Positions 15,434 to 23,305 are shown, numbered from the stretch's first letter. The stretch is DNA of 35,057 nt from Pelovirga terrestris (GCF_014773365.1 NZ_JACWUN010000021.1:1-35057); one strand, 5' to 3'. Notes: a model not told the origin generated them from the letters alone. A program made the numbers and translations.

Positions 15434-15853
15434 TCACCGGGCCTTGATCGGATATCCCTTCTGTAGCCAGTCGGGCTGACCGGCCCGGTAGGTGTAAACA
15501 TTTGTGTACCCAGCTTGACGAGCCACGACCGCGGCTTCGGGTGCTAGCCCTCAGCTGTAGCCACGGCAATAGAAGACCAGGGGGGTCTCTTTATCCTTGG
15601 GCAACAGCAGAGACAGCGAACGAAACTGGTTGCTGGCTTGGGAGCTGATATTGATCGCCCCGGCGATATGACCATCGTAGAACTCGCGGGCGGTGCGAAC
15701 ATCAATGACCAGAACGTCTGCTGTTTGCGCACGCAGTTGTTGCAATTCCTCCGCAGTTAAATCAGTAATGGCCCGGGATTGCGCCGGCGCCATGGTGGCC
15801 GCCAGCAACAGGAGCAGTACCGCTGCAGATACAATGGAAATAATACGATTCAT
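15434..15853 (-). CDS. Exported rhodanese-like sulfurtransferase with in-frame TGA (possible selenoprotein)
   Basis: The frame encodes a signal peptide (about residues 1-25, ending APAQS), then a rhodanese domain: VLVIDVRTAREFYDGHIAGA, and LVFYCRGYS with the usual catalytic Cys at 96. Codon 101 is TGA (15551-15553). Beyond it the same frame continues GLAPEAAVVARQAGYTNVYT, then a GQPDWLQKGYPI segment and a final TGA at 15434-15436, exactly the missing rhodanese C-terminus (139 residues in all). The TGA falls where many relatives carry a second Cys (C-x4-C-G). A hairpin with GGUC loop begins 12 bases after it. Selenocysteine insertion is therefore plausible; a recent nonsense mutation is the alternative. 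The gene follows rubrerythrin by 32 bases. Confidence 0.7.
15519..15539 (-). promoter_or_regulatory. Possible bacterial SECIS hairpin
   Basis: Counting from the TGA at 15551-15553, bases 12-32 of the message fold as CG-(A)-AGCCGC / GUGGCU-CG around a GGUC loop. The stem has eight pairs including one G-U and one bulged A. The loop starts 20 bases after the TGA, within the range seen in bacterial SECIS elements, and its GGUC matches the loop core of E. coli fdhF. The fold was made by eye. Confidence 0.5.
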
Positions 15854-15885
15854 GACATGACCTTTTCAGAAACAAAGCTTAATGG

Positions 15886-16464
15886 CTACCAGTTTTCCGC
15901 CAATAACTCAAAATGATCTTGCGGATGAATACAGGCCGGGCACTCTTTCGGCGCGTTAGCCCCCTCATGCAGATAACCGCAGTTCAGACAACGCCAGACG
16001 ACTTTCTCGTCTTTTTTAAAGACCTTGCCCGCCTCGAGGTTGGCCAGCAGTCCACGGAAACGCTTTTCGTGCTGCTTCTCTGAGATAGCGACGGCCCGGA
16101 AGGCCTCGGCAACGTTGAGGAAACCCTCCTTTTCAGCGACATCAGCAAAGGCCGGGTAGAGGTCTGAATGCTCTTCGTGCTCCCCCATGGCGGCTGCCAG
16201 CAGATTTTCCGCCGTCGTTCCCATCTTACCAGCCGGATACATGGCAGTAATCTCCAGATCTCCCCCCTCAAGAAACTTGAAAAAGCGCTTGGCATGCTCT
16301 TTTTCGTGATTGGCCGTTTCCTCAAAAATCTGGGCAATCTGGACGTATCCTTCTTTTTGGGCCAGGGCGCCGTGATAGGTATAGCGGTTGCGCGCCTGAC
16401 TCTCACCGGCAAAAGCTTTCAGCAGGTTCTTTTCGGTTTCTGTTCCTTTAATACTTTTCTTCAT
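15886..16464 (-). CDS. rbr: Rubrerythrin
   Basis: A cytoplasmic peroxide-reducing diiron protein of 192 aa. The ferritin-like domain carries Glu/His iron ligands in GESQARNRYTYH, FEETANHEKEHAKRF, MGEHEEHSDLY and ISEKQHEKRF. The C-terminal rubredoxin-like domain has two pairs of Cys (CLNCG and CPAC) for a mononuclear iron that passes electrons to the diiron site. The start at 16464 (MKKSIKGTETEKN) is chosen because AAGGAGG lies ten bases upstream; earlier in-frame codons belong to a terminator hairpin. It is followed by the rhodanese gene and preceded by the Fur-family gene, suggesting a peroxide-response group. Confidence 0.95.
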   Translation of the reverse strand: MKKSIKGTETEKNLLKAFAGESQARNRYTYHGALAQKEGYVQIAQIFEETANHEKEHAKRFFKFLEGGDLEITAMYPAGKMGTTAENLLAAAMGEHEEHSDLYPAFADVAEKEGFLNVAEAFRAVAISEKQHEKRFRGLLANLEAGKVFKKDEKVVWRCLNCGYLHEGANAPKECPACIHPQDHFELLAENW

Positions 16465-16487
16465 TGCTTCATATCCTCCTTGTGATG

Positions 16488-16591
16488 AAAAAAAGGGGAA
16501 CAGGGTGAGGAAAAGGGGGGACATAATACCGATTATTCCATAATCGGTATTATGTCCCCCCTTTTCCGCTTTTCCTCACCCTGTTCTCCCC
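16488..16591 (-). terminator. fur terminator, with a palindrome in its loop
   Basis: Five bases after the fur stop the minus strand reads GGGGAGAACAGGGTGAGG; its partner CCTCACCCTGTTCCCC lies beyond the REP-like palindrome, followed by seven T (16488-16494). The outer arms are therefore a classic intrinsic terminator stem, and the palindrome (16515-16561) occupies its loop. An extra GCGGAAAA on one side looks like a short duplication. Confidence 0.75.
16515..16561. repeat. REP-like palindrome, copy 3
   Basis: Arms of 22 bases (GGGGGGACATAATACCGATT plus AT, and the complement) flank a TCC loop. The central GGGGGACATAATACCGATTAT arm is the same as in the copies at 769 and 6391, but the loop and the outermost bases differ. 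Confidence 0.9.
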
Positions 16592-16596
16592 GACAA

Positions 16597-17031
16597 TTAG
16601 CTCAGACATTCCTTGCAGACACCATAAATCACAACATTTTTACTGTAAACCTCGCCCCACTGCTGCACCTCCGGCGGCAGATCAAGCTGGTCGATGGGGT
16701 CCCAGTCAAAATCCATGATCTTCTTGCAACGACCACAGATCAAATGGTGATGGCGGGTATGAGCCACCTCAAACCGAGCCTGACTTTCAACGGTTTCCAC
16801 CCGATGGACCAGGCCATGTTGAACAAAGGTCGAGAGGGTGCGATAGATAGTATCCAGAGACAGGGTCGGCATTTTATCATGCAGGCGCAGATACAGCTGC
16901 TCAGCACTCGGGTGATCCGTTGCCTGGGCCAGCTCTTTGAAAATTTCCAGGCGCTGGGGCGTCAGCCGCAAATTCCGGCGACGGCATGAAGCCTGAAAAA
17001 TATCCATCTGATCTTTGACTGATGTCTTCAC
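16597..17031 (-). CDS. Fur/PerR-family metal-dependent repressor
   Basis: A 144-aa DNA-binding regulator of the Fur family. The winged helix covers roughly residues 15-85 (LRLTPQRLEIFKELAQATDH; SLDTIYRTLSTFVQHGLV). The dimerisation domain has the His cluster HTRHHHLICGRC and a second CXXC near the end (CKECLS), forming the structural zinc site. At the position where PerR has Asp (RFD) this protein has Glu (RFE), as in iron-sensing Fur, so whether it senses iron or peroxide cannot be decided from sequence. Adjacency to rubrerythrin favours a peroxide/iron-stress role. The start is the GTG at 17031; the upstream ribosome site is weak, and an internal ATG at 17007 is an alternative. Confidence 0.9.
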   Translation of the reverse strand: MKTSVKDQMDIFQASCRRRNLRLTPQRLEIFKELAQATDHPSAEQLYLRLHDKMPTLSLDTIYRTLSTFVQHGLVHRVETVESQARFEVAHTRHHHLICGRCKKIMDFDWDPIDQLDLPPEVQQWGEVYSKNVVIYGVCKECLS

Positions 17032-17134
17032 TCGCTGACTACCGCCTTATTAAGAAAAGTTCCTAGATAATTGTTCAAAGTGCCGACAAAAGTCAACCAT
17101 CGTCCCCCGAAAGCAGTCGCGGCCGTTATCCATA

Positions 17135-17164
17135 TTGACTCGACCTTTGTAACTGCGGTAGAAA
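17135..17164 (+). promoter_or_regulatory. Promoter of the tRNA-Thr gene
   Basis: TTGACT at 17135-17140 and TAGAAA at 17159-17164 are separated by 18 bases, with the -10 ending 12 bases before the mature tRNA. The same two hexamers, 17 bases apart, precede nuoA. Confidence 0.55.
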
Positions 17165-17176
17165 GTCCACCTGTTT

Positions 17177-17252
17177 GCCACCATAACTCAGTTGGTAGAG
17201 TAGCTGATTCGTAATCAGCAAGTCGGCGGTTCGACTCCGCCTGGTGGCTCCA
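17177..17252 (+). tRNA. tRNA-Thr (anticodon CGT)
   Basis: A complete 76-base cloverleaf. The acceptor stem GCCACCA pairs with TGGTGGC, the discriminator is T, and CCA is encoded at 17250-17252. The anticodon stem GCTGA/TCAGC encloses loop TTCGTAA with anticodon CGT, which reads ACG (Thr). The T-arm contains GTTCGACTC. Promoter and terminator both fit the plus strand. Confidence 0.96.
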
Positions 17253-17260
17253 CAAAAACG

Positions 17261-17297
17261 AAAAGGGTTACAGTCTAATAGCTGTAACCCTTTTGTT
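17261..17297 (+). terminator. Terminator of the tRNA-Thr gene
   Basis: A perfect 13-bp stem, AAAAGGGTTACAG (17261-17273) with its complement (17282-17294) and an 8-base loop. Its T-rich right side serves as the U tract. It begins nine bases after the tRNA. Confidence 0.9.
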
Positions 17298-17325
17298 ATG
17301 CGCCCTCCAGTGGGGGACTAAGCTA

Positions 17326-17487
17326 TCAAGCGTCGCCTGTAACGCCGGGATAGGGCTGCTCTTTATCCAAATCGAAATCGCTCTCGGGATTCAAATCGTT
17401 CTTACCGTTACCGAAGACCGCCTGATCTTCTCGAATCTGGTAGCCCCGGCCAACCAGATGACGTAGCCAATCTAAAGGTGATAGCCA
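17326..17487 (-). pseudogene. Degenerate coding remnant, unknown product
   Basis: The minus strand keeps an open frame of about 53 codons reading LDWLRHLVGRGYQIREDQAV, then FGNGKNDLNPESDFDLDKEQ, and ending GVTGDA at a TGA (17326-17328). It has protein-like composition but no start or ribosome site. Just upstream, in another frame, EPDGYHL is readable, so a frameshift or deletion seems to separate the two pieces. I do not recognise the family. The rest of 17298-17628 shows only simple repeats. Confidence 0.35.
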
Positions 17488-17527
17488 TCAGGCTCATCAT
17501 GCCCAGGTGTCACCTCTTTTCGATCCC

Positions 17528-17581
17528 GATTTCGATTTCGATTTGGTGGCCCCATTTAAATAGACAGATTTAAATAGACAG
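17528..17581. repeat. Short tandem repeats
   Basis: Three hexamers close to GATTTC (17528-17545) are followed by two exact 14-base units ATTTAAATAGACAG (17554-17567 and 17568-17581). No gene is visible here. Confidence 0.8.
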
Positions 17582-17628
17582 GTCTGCATGGAGTGATGTG
17601 GCAATCCTGATGCAACTACTGTTGCCGG

Positions 17629-18084
17629 TCAGACAACCACTCCGTATTTTTCTGCACACTTCAGCAGTGATTGCACATGTTCATCTTCATCGTGGGCGAG
17701 AAACTGAACCAGTCTTGCGGTTTCGGTATCGGCCAGACTCACCAGCACCCGGGCGTGGACATCAATAAAATAGCGTTCCAGCTTGATGGCGAAGGTTAAC
17801 GCATCATTAACACCGATGGGTTGTCTGGAGCGGTGCAGCACGGCCTGGGCTTTTTCATGGATGCGTTCGACCTTTTTAATCGTTTCATTTTCGGTAATTT
17901 CCAGGTTGCTTTTGGTGATAATTTTATCGACGAATTCAAGCAGGATGGCGTGCTGTTTTTCATCGTCGACAAGTTGCAGAAAAACGGCTTTGACCTCCTG
18001 GTCGAGGCCTTCTATCGCGGCAAAATTCTGGTACACTTCGCTCAGCATCATTTCCACTTCACGGCACATTCTTATCAGCTTCAT
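17629..18084 (-). CDS. Ferritin-like diiron-type protein
   Basis: A 151-aa four-helix-bundle protein. Two EXXH motifs (DDEKQH near residue 43 and EDEH near residue 133), together with upstream Glu residues (CREVEMMLSEVY and KLERYFIDVHA), give the usual pattern for a dinuclear iron site, as in rubrerythrin and related ferritin-like proteins. There is no rubredoxin domain and no signal peptide. AGGA lies ten bases before the ATG. The preceding gene on the same strand, 72 bases away, encodes a 4Fe-4S protein, so a redox or peroxide-related role is reasonable. The exact substrate is unknown. The call rests on motif pattern, not a named family. Confidence 0.75.
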   Translation of the reverse strand: MKLIRMCREVEMMLSEVYQNFAAIEGLDQEVKAVFLQLVDDEKQHAILLEFVDKIITKSNLEITENETIKKVERIHEKAQAVLHRSRQPIGVNDALTFAIKLERYFIDVHARVLVSLADTETARLVQFLAHDEDEHVQSLLKCAEKYGVVV

Positions 18085-18156
18085 TTAAAATATATCCTAA
18101 AAAGAGGGTAAAGGTTTCGAGCTCTTGTTCATGTTGTTGTTAAGGTGATCCCGCCG

Positions 18157-19452
18157 TCAGCGCCGACCATGCCACTGCAGCAGCTTGACCAGATAGCGGG
18201 ATTTCATCTGCTCGCTCGCCAGCGCCCGCTTGACCGGTGAGAGCTTCAGAACAGCGCCCAACAGGGCGGCCAGGGCACGATGACTGAAAAGAACCTGATT
18301 GTCAAAAATCAGGTTCTGCAGCTTGCCCCGTTCGATCGCCATCACCACAATCCGATGGACACTGTCCACCGGAGTAAACACCCGCTTCTCGCGCGGGGCT
18401 AAAGACAAACTGCGCGGTCCGCAGACCCGCACACAGACGCCGCACCCGAGACAGATATCGGAATGAATTTTTGCCATATGACGCCTGGGTTGGCGGGGAT
18501 CGTTGGCGGACACCAGGCCGATCGCTGCCACCGGACAGACCCGCACACAATGCCCGCAACCGGTGCAACTTGCAAGATCAATTACCGGCATAAAGTTGGA
18601 GGTATGGACCGGTTGCAAGATCCCGTATTGGCGGGCGGCAATCATCGCTTCGCAACAGCAGCCACAGCAGTTGCAGATAAAATTTACCCGCTTCTGAACA
18701 TTTTCGCCAAACTGAACCAGGTTGTGTTGGTAAGCCTGGTCCAGCAATTCCAGACATTCAACGGCATCAATCGCCCGGGCATGGCCACTGCGGGTCAAGG
18801 ATTCGGCACTGCTGTTGAAGGTCATACAGATATCCAGCGGCGCACGGCAATTCTTGCCCAGGTGTTCCATCTTGTGGCGGCAGTAGCAAAGCCCAACCCC
18901 GATATGACTGGCCGATCTGATCACTTCTGAGGACCGTTCATAATCGAGAACATACAATGCCTGGTTGTCGACGCCGGCGGTAACCACTGACTCATTGACA
19001 AAAACCCGACCTAGCTGGGTCTGACCATCGATAAAAAGGCTCTTGATAAAATCTTCCTCGACATTCAGGTACTGATAAAACAATTCCGCCAGGAGCTGCT
19101 GATCGACATCTCCGCGCAGTCGCATCAGGGAAAATTCGAAAAAACCTGCCATCGGCGGCGGCAGTACGTATACCGTTTCGCCATCCTCTTCAACATCAAC
19201 CAGAATCGCACGACCAGCCAACTCCTCAAGAATAGTGCGGCTTTCCCCCTCACTCAATTTCCAGCGTCGGGCAGCTTCCGCCACCTTGAACGGTTTGATG
19301 GGGAGCTGGGCGATCAGTCCCGCTTCTTTTTCACTGACCAGTATTTTCAGGATTTCATAGAGGGTTTTGGAGGCTGGTGCCCCCTGAGGGAAACGATTCA
19401 GTCGCTCGATGAAATGATCATAAGAGGAATGTTTCAACGTTCGATGAGCCAT
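18157..19452 (-). CDS. 4Fe-4S dicluster ferredoxin-like protein with extra Cys motifs
   Basis: A 431-aa iron-sulfur protein. The N-terminal ~100 residues look like a winged-helix domain (PFKVAEAARRWKLSEGESRT). A middle region has LCYCRHKMEHLGKNC and the unusual Cys-dense FICNCCGCCCEAM. The C-terminal part has two ferredoxin motifs, CTGCGHCVRVCP at about 296 and CLGCGVCVRVCG at about 334; in the second, the usual Pro is Gly. There is no signal peptide, so it should act in the cytoplasm as an electron carrier or redox-linked enzyme subunit. GGGAG seven bases before the ATG fixes the start. Partner and substrate are unknown. It is divergent from the lytic transglycosylase gene. Confidence 0.82.
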   Translation of the reverse strand: MAHRTLKHSSYDHFIERLNRFPQGAPASKTLYEILKILVSEKEAGLIAQLPIKPFKVAEAARRWKLSEGESRTILEELAGRAILVDVEEDGETVYVLPPPMAGFFEFSLMRLRGDVDQQLLAELFYQYLNVEEDFIKSLFIDGQTQLGRVFVNESVVTAGVDNQALYVLDYERSSEVIRSASHIGVGLCYCRHKMEHLGKNCRAPLDICMTFNSSAESLTRSGHARAIDAVECLELLDQAYQHNLVQFGENVQKRVNFICNCCGCCCEAMIAARQYGILQPVHTSNFMPVIDLASCTGCGHCVRVCPVAAIGLVSANDPRQPRRHMAKIHSDICLGCGVCVRVCGPRSLSLAPREKRVFTPVDSVHRIVVMAIERGKLQNLIFDNQVLFSHRALAALLGAVLKLSPVKRALASEQMKSRYLVKLLQWHGRR

Positions 19453-19477
19453 GAGAATTCTCCCATCTTAAAACAAA

Positions 19478-19567
19478 TCATCCGGCAGACGGTAGCTTAA
19501 GCGCTTCATACAAATAGACCATGCCGTACATCAGCAGCGCGGAACGGATACACCCCTTCTTTGGCAT
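19478..19567 (-). CDS. Possible 29-aa small protein
   Basis: A short open frame, MPKKGCIRSALLMYGMVYLY followed by EALKLPSAG, ends 25 bases before the 4Fe-4S protein start on the same strand. The central LLMYGMVYLY could be a short membrane helix. Only a weak AGG precedes its ATG. It may be a leader peptide, the tail of a lost gene, or chance. Confidence 0.3.
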   Translation of the reverse strand: MPKKGCIRSALLMYGMVYLYEALKLPSAG

Positions 19568-19671
19568 TAACCTGGCACAAAGGTCGCGCCACCTTGACCT
19601 GCTACACTCGACTTTGTTTTACTCATCACAATCCTAACACACCTTTTTTGATCCACCAATGAGGGGGCACT

Positions 19672-20685
19672 GTGCAGAACTTTTACCCGAACAGGCTGAG
19701 CATTTTTTTGATCCAGGGACTTGGGGCGCTTCTGCTGTTATTGATGTTCGCCTGGCCGCCTCACGCTCATGCAAGCACCGATGATTTCCGTCGCTGCCTC
19801 GCTGATCTGCGCACGACAGCACGTGACCAGGGGGTTTCAGCAGATACGTTCCACCAAGCGACAGCCGACCTTACCCCCGATTTGAGGACCCTCGACCGCA
19901 TGGAACGGCAGGTTGAGTTGACCCTGACGGTTGCTCAATATCTGACGCGTCAAGTGACCGACGACCGCGTCCGTACCGGGCGAGTAAAACTGGCAGAACA
20001 GCGCAAACTGCTTGCCGACCTTGAGCAGCGCTATGGTGTTGACCCGGCGATCATCGTCGCGATCTGGGGGATGGAATCCTCCTTCGGTGCGGCGGCGGGC
20101 ACTTTCCCGGTAATTCGATCCCTGGCAACCTTGAGCTGCTATGGCCGCCGTCAACCTTTTTTCCGCAACGAGTTTTTCAGTGCCTTGAAAATCCTTGAGC
20201 GCGAGGAGATAGCTGCTGATGATTTTCTCGGTTCCTGGGCCGGGGCTTTTGGTCAGACGCAGTTTATTCCCACCAGCTTTGAGCGCCTGGCCGTTGACTA
20301 TGATCATGACGGGCGCCGTGACATTATCGGCAATGTGGGCGATGCCCTGGCCTCCGCGGCAAACTACCTGAAGCAAGCCGGCTGGGTCGCGGGTCAGCCC
20401 TGGGGTTTTGCGGTCAGGGTTCCCCCGGACTTCACTTCACCGGTCAAGGACTGGAGGGAACGCAGGCCGTTAAGCTTCTGGCAGGAACAAGGACTCACAG
20501 GTGCCGATGGGTCTGCCCTGATAACGGCAAATCTGCCTGCCACAACTGCTGCCGGGTTGATTGCTGCAGAGGGAAACAGCGACCGCTATTTTTTGGTGCT
20601 GACCAACTTTGACGCCCTGCACCGTTACAACCCGGCGGTCAATTACGCGTTGGCAATCGCTCATCTGGCTGATCGCATACGCTAA
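19672..20685 (+). CDS. Lytic murein transglycosylase, MltB family
   Basis: A periplasmic enzyme (337 aa) that cleaves peptidoglycan glycan strands to 1,6-anhydromuropeptides. The N-terminus is a signal peptide (hydrophobic residues 10-28, cleavage near HAHAS). The catalytic Glu is at about residue 135 in IWGMESSFG, followed by the family motifs FGQTQFIPTSF and NVGDALASAANYL, and later NFDALHRYNPAVNYALAI. There is no lipobox, unlike E. coli MltB, so it is probably soluble. The start is a GTG with GAGGGGG just upstream; no better ATG precedes the signal peptide. It is a single gene with its own upstream region, divergent from the 4Fe-4S gene. Confidence 0.92.
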   Translation: MQNFYPNRLSIFLIQGLGALLLLLMFAWPPHAHASTDDFRRCLADLRTTARDQGVSADTFHQATADLTPDLRTLDRMERQVELTLTVAQYLTRQVTDDRVRTGRVKLAEQRKLLADLEQRYGVDPAIIVAIWGMESSFGAAAGTFPVIRSLATLSCYGRRQPFFRNEFFSALKILEREEIAADDFLGSWAGAFGQTQFIPTSFERLAVDYDHDGRRDIIGNVGDALASAANYLKQAGWVAGQPWGFAVRVPPDFTSPVKDWRERRPLSFWQEQGLTGADGSALITANLPATTAAGLIAAEGNSDRYFLVLTNFDALHRYNPAVNYALAIAHLADRIR

Positions 20686-20927
20686 CCAGCTGGCTCCAAT
20701 GTCCATCCTGACAGAGTTCCTAGGGTAAAGTACCTCGGTTTACCGTTAAATTCTTGGAAAAATCTCCCAAAAACATATTGCTTCCAGATGTAAATTATTG
20801 CATTATCATTGGCATAAATTTATTTTTGGGTCGGCAGGAAATTTGTTCTGTTTTTTCTCATCCGAGACCAAGGCACCTATCAGGCAACATTCATCAAGGG
20901 AGGGGGTCAACTTGTGAGGAGAGGTTC

Positions 20928-23135
20928 ATGAAAAACATTCGACTGGGGGTCAAACTGATCGGTGGTTTCGTACTGGTGGGTCTGATTACCTTGGGGGTCG
21001 GACTGATTGGGCTTAACGGTATAACCGGCTTAGGCAACAACGTTACTGAAATCGGCAGCGAAAAGCTGCCGGCGGTTCAATATCTGGAAGCCATGCGGGC
21101 CGGCGGACTGGAACGGGTTGCCGGCAACCGGGCGCTGCTTAATCCGCGCCTTTCCTTAGACGAACGGCAGGCCATTTATCAGAAAAACAGCCAGGCCCGG
21201 GAGCATGTTCAAGAGGCGATTAAAGCCTACCAGGAGCTGCCCCGCACAGCGCAGGAGGAGGCCTTGTGGCAACAGCTGACCGCGGCCTGGCAAGAGCGCA
21301 GAGCGGCAGTTAATCGCTTCATGGAGCTGTCGCGCGCCATTGATGATTTAGGCATCCTCGATCCGGTTGGACTGCGCGCCGACCTGCAGGGATTTCGCGG
21401 CAATCAGTATGAAACTGCGGTGATGGTGCTTGACTATATCCATACCGGCATGGGTTACGGTTGGGATTACGATCTTCCCAATTCCCCCTTTGAACGTTGG
21501 ACGGCACAATTTCAGACCGATAATCAAAAGTTGCGTGAGCTGATCAGTCGGGCACGAGCCACCCACGCTGAATACTATGAAGCCATATCAGAGAACCGCG
21601 AGATGCGCCGTGGCGGCGATGCGGTCGCTGCCCAGCAACACTATGAAGAGGTCGTCTCGCTGAGCATCGAAGACACCTATGATGTCTTTTTTGCTCTGTT
21701 GCAGATTGCCGATGAAGCGGTTGCCCTGTACGAAGAGATGATGACGCAACTGCTGGGGCCGGTACAAACCCGAACCGATCATGCCCATCAACTGCTGGAT
21801 GAGTTGATCGCGGTCACCGCTGCCGACGCTGCCGTTGCAGTGAGGGCAGCAGAACATCAGATGGCCCGGGCGACAACCTTGAGTATCACCGGCATGATTG
21901 CCGGCACCCTGCTGGCATTGCTCTTTGGCTTCCTGTTGACCCGCAGCCTGACCCGCCCGATTGGCCGGACCCTGGCGATGATTGAGGATCTCGCTCATGG
22001 CAAACTGGGGCAGCGGCTGCAGATGGATCGGCAGGATGAAATCGGCAAGATGGCCCAGGCCATGGACTCTTTTGCTGACAATCTTGAGCACGAAGTACTG
22101 GAGGCTTTCGATCGTCTTGCCCATGGTGATTTTACTTTTGCAGCCGAGGGTCTGATCAGCGAGCCCTTGAGCAAGGCCAACCAGAGCCTTAACCAACTGG
22201 TTCATGAACTGCTCAAGGCGGCCAATCAGGTGGAGTCAGCCAGCGCTGAGATATCCGCTGCCAGCCAGACCCTGTCACAAGGGGCCACTGAATCTGCGGC
22301 TTCGCTGGAGGAAATTTCAGCCTCAATGAATGAAATTGTCGGTCAGTCGCGCCAGAGTGCTGAGAATTCAAGAGAGGCAGATACCCTCTCCAACAGTGTC
22401 CAGAAGTCGGCCCATGGCGGCGCCGAAAAAATGCAGGGAATGACCGCAGCGATGGCGGACATCGACAAGGCCGGACAGGATATCTCAAAAATCATCAAGA
22501 CGATCGAAGACATCGCCTTTCAAACCAACCTGCTGGCCCTCAACGCCGCGGTTGAAGCAGCCAGAGCAGGACACCACGGCAAGGGCTTCGCCGTCGTTGC
22601 CGAAGAGGTTCGCAATCTTGCGGCGCGCAGTGCCAAAGCGGCCAGTGAAACCACGATCCTGATCGAGGGAACCGGGCAGAAAACCAGACGTGGGATGCAG
22701 GCGGCCGAAGAAACGGCAGCGGCATTGGGTGAAATAACCTCGGGAATCAACAAAGTATCAACCCTGGTTGGTGAAATTGCCACGACCATCAACGAACAAT
22801 CTGAAGGGGTTAATCAGATCAATATCGGTCTTGGCCAGATTGATCAATCAACCCAACAGAACACCGCCAGTGCCGAAGAGTGCGCCGCCGCCTCTGAACA
22901 ACTGGCAAGTCAGGCGCAGGAATTGCGCAGCATGCTGTCAAAATTTAAATTGACGGGTGCCCCGGTAGCAGAAAGCCGACAGGGAACAGGGATAGGCCGG
23001 ACGGCACCACCACAGAAGAAAGCAGCTCCAAGCCAGGCGACCCAGGGGTGGGACGAACTTCCTCTCCCCACGCTCGAAAAAAAATCGACCGGCAGAACCA
23101 TCGCCCTCGACGATGATGAATTTGGTAAATATTAG
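20928..23135 (+). CDS. Methyl-accepting chemotaxis protein
   Basis: A membrane chemoreceptor of 735 aa that passes ligand signals to CheA/CheW. It has TM1 at about residues 10-31, a helical periplasmic domain to about 315 (probably a four-helix bundle or a longer helical variant) and TM2 at about 316-338 ([20 protein letters not shown]). A HAMP domain starts [11 protein letters not shown]. The long cytoplasmic coiled coil has its conserved tip around residues 520-560 ([35 protein letters not shown]). The C-terminus is a linker with Pro/Lys-rich sequence and no obvious CheR pentapeptide. The ATG at 20928 with GAGGAG upstream is chosen over a longer open frame that lacks a ribosome site. The ligand is unknown. 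A terminator follows. Confidence 0.95.
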   Translation: MKNIRLGVKLIGGFVLVGLITLGVGLIGLNGITGLGNNVTEIGSEKLPAVQYLEAMRAGGLERVAGNRALLNPRLSLDERQAIYQKNSQAREHVQEAIKAYQELPRTAQEEALWQQLTAAWQERRAAVNRFMELSRAIDDLGILDPVGLRADLQGFRGNQYETAVMVLDYIHTGMGYGWDYDLPNSPFERWTAQFQTDNQKLRELISRARATHAEYYEAISENREMRRGGDAVAAQQHYEEVVSLSIEDTYDVFFALLQIADEAVALYEEMMTQLLGPVQTRTDHAHQLLDELIAVTAADAAVAVRAAEHQMARATTLSITGMIAGTLLALLFGFLLTRSLTRPIGRTLAMIEDLAHGKLGQRLQMDRQDEIGKMAQAMDSFADNLEHEVLEAFDRLAHGDFTFAAEGLISEPLSKANQSLNQLVHELLKAANQVESASAEISAASQTLSQGATESAASLEEISASMNEIVGQSRQSAENSREADTLSNSVQKSAHGGAEKMQGMTAAMADIDKAGQDISKIIKTIEDIAFQTNLLALNAAVEAARAGHHGKGFAVVAEEVRNLAARSAKAASETTILIEGTGQKTRRGMQAAEETAAALGEITSGINKVSTLVGEIATTINEQSEGVNQINIGLGQIDQSTQQNTASAEECAAASEQLASQAQELRSMLSKFKLTGAPVAESRQGTGIGRTAPPQKKAAPSQATQGWDELPLPTLEKKSTGRTIALDDDEFGKY

Positions 23136-23168
23136 CTAAGCCTTTTAACCCCTATTTCCGCTACTGAC

Positions 23169-23206
23169 AACCGCAGGGGCAAGGACAAGGACCCCTGCGG
23201 TTTTTT
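23169..23206 (+). terminator. Terminator of the chemoreceptor gene
   Basis: An 11-bp perfect stem, AACCGCAGGGG (23169-23179) with CCCCTGCGGTT (23192-23202), has a 12-base loop and ends in a run of six T. It separates the chemoreceptor gene from the nuo operon. Confidence 0.93.
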
Positions 23207-23248
23207 GTACAATAACCGATCGATCCGTCTGCTCATCGATGCTGCAAA

Positions 23249-23265
23249 AATTGGTCGGACCAATT
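23249..23265. promoter_or_regulatory. PdhR/LldR-type GntR operator upstream of nuo
   Basis: A perfect palindrome AATTGGTC-G-GACCAATT. It matches the AATTGGT-NNN-ACCAATT pattern bound by PdhR and LldR, GntR-family regulators that respond to pyruvate or lactate. It lies 11 bases upstream of the -35 box of the nuo promoter, centred near -54. The regulator itself is not in the window, so the assignment rests on the site alone. Confidence 0.6.
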
Positions 23266-23276
23266 CTCTTTTATGG

Positions 23277-23305
23277 TTGACTTTTCATTTCAGCTCCGTT
23301 AGAAA
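23277..23305 (+). promoter_or_regulatory. Promoter of the nuo operon
   Basis: TTGACT (23277-23282) and TAGAAA (23300-23305) are exactly 17 bases apart, about 85 bases before nuoA. The same hexamers occur before the tRNA-Thr gene. Confidence 0.65.

Noticed and set aside
20726-20750. Possible flagellar sigma-28 promoter (TAAAGT ... CCGTTAA) before the chemoreceptor gene
   Set aside because: The spacing between the two halves is about three bases too short and both boxes are imperfect.
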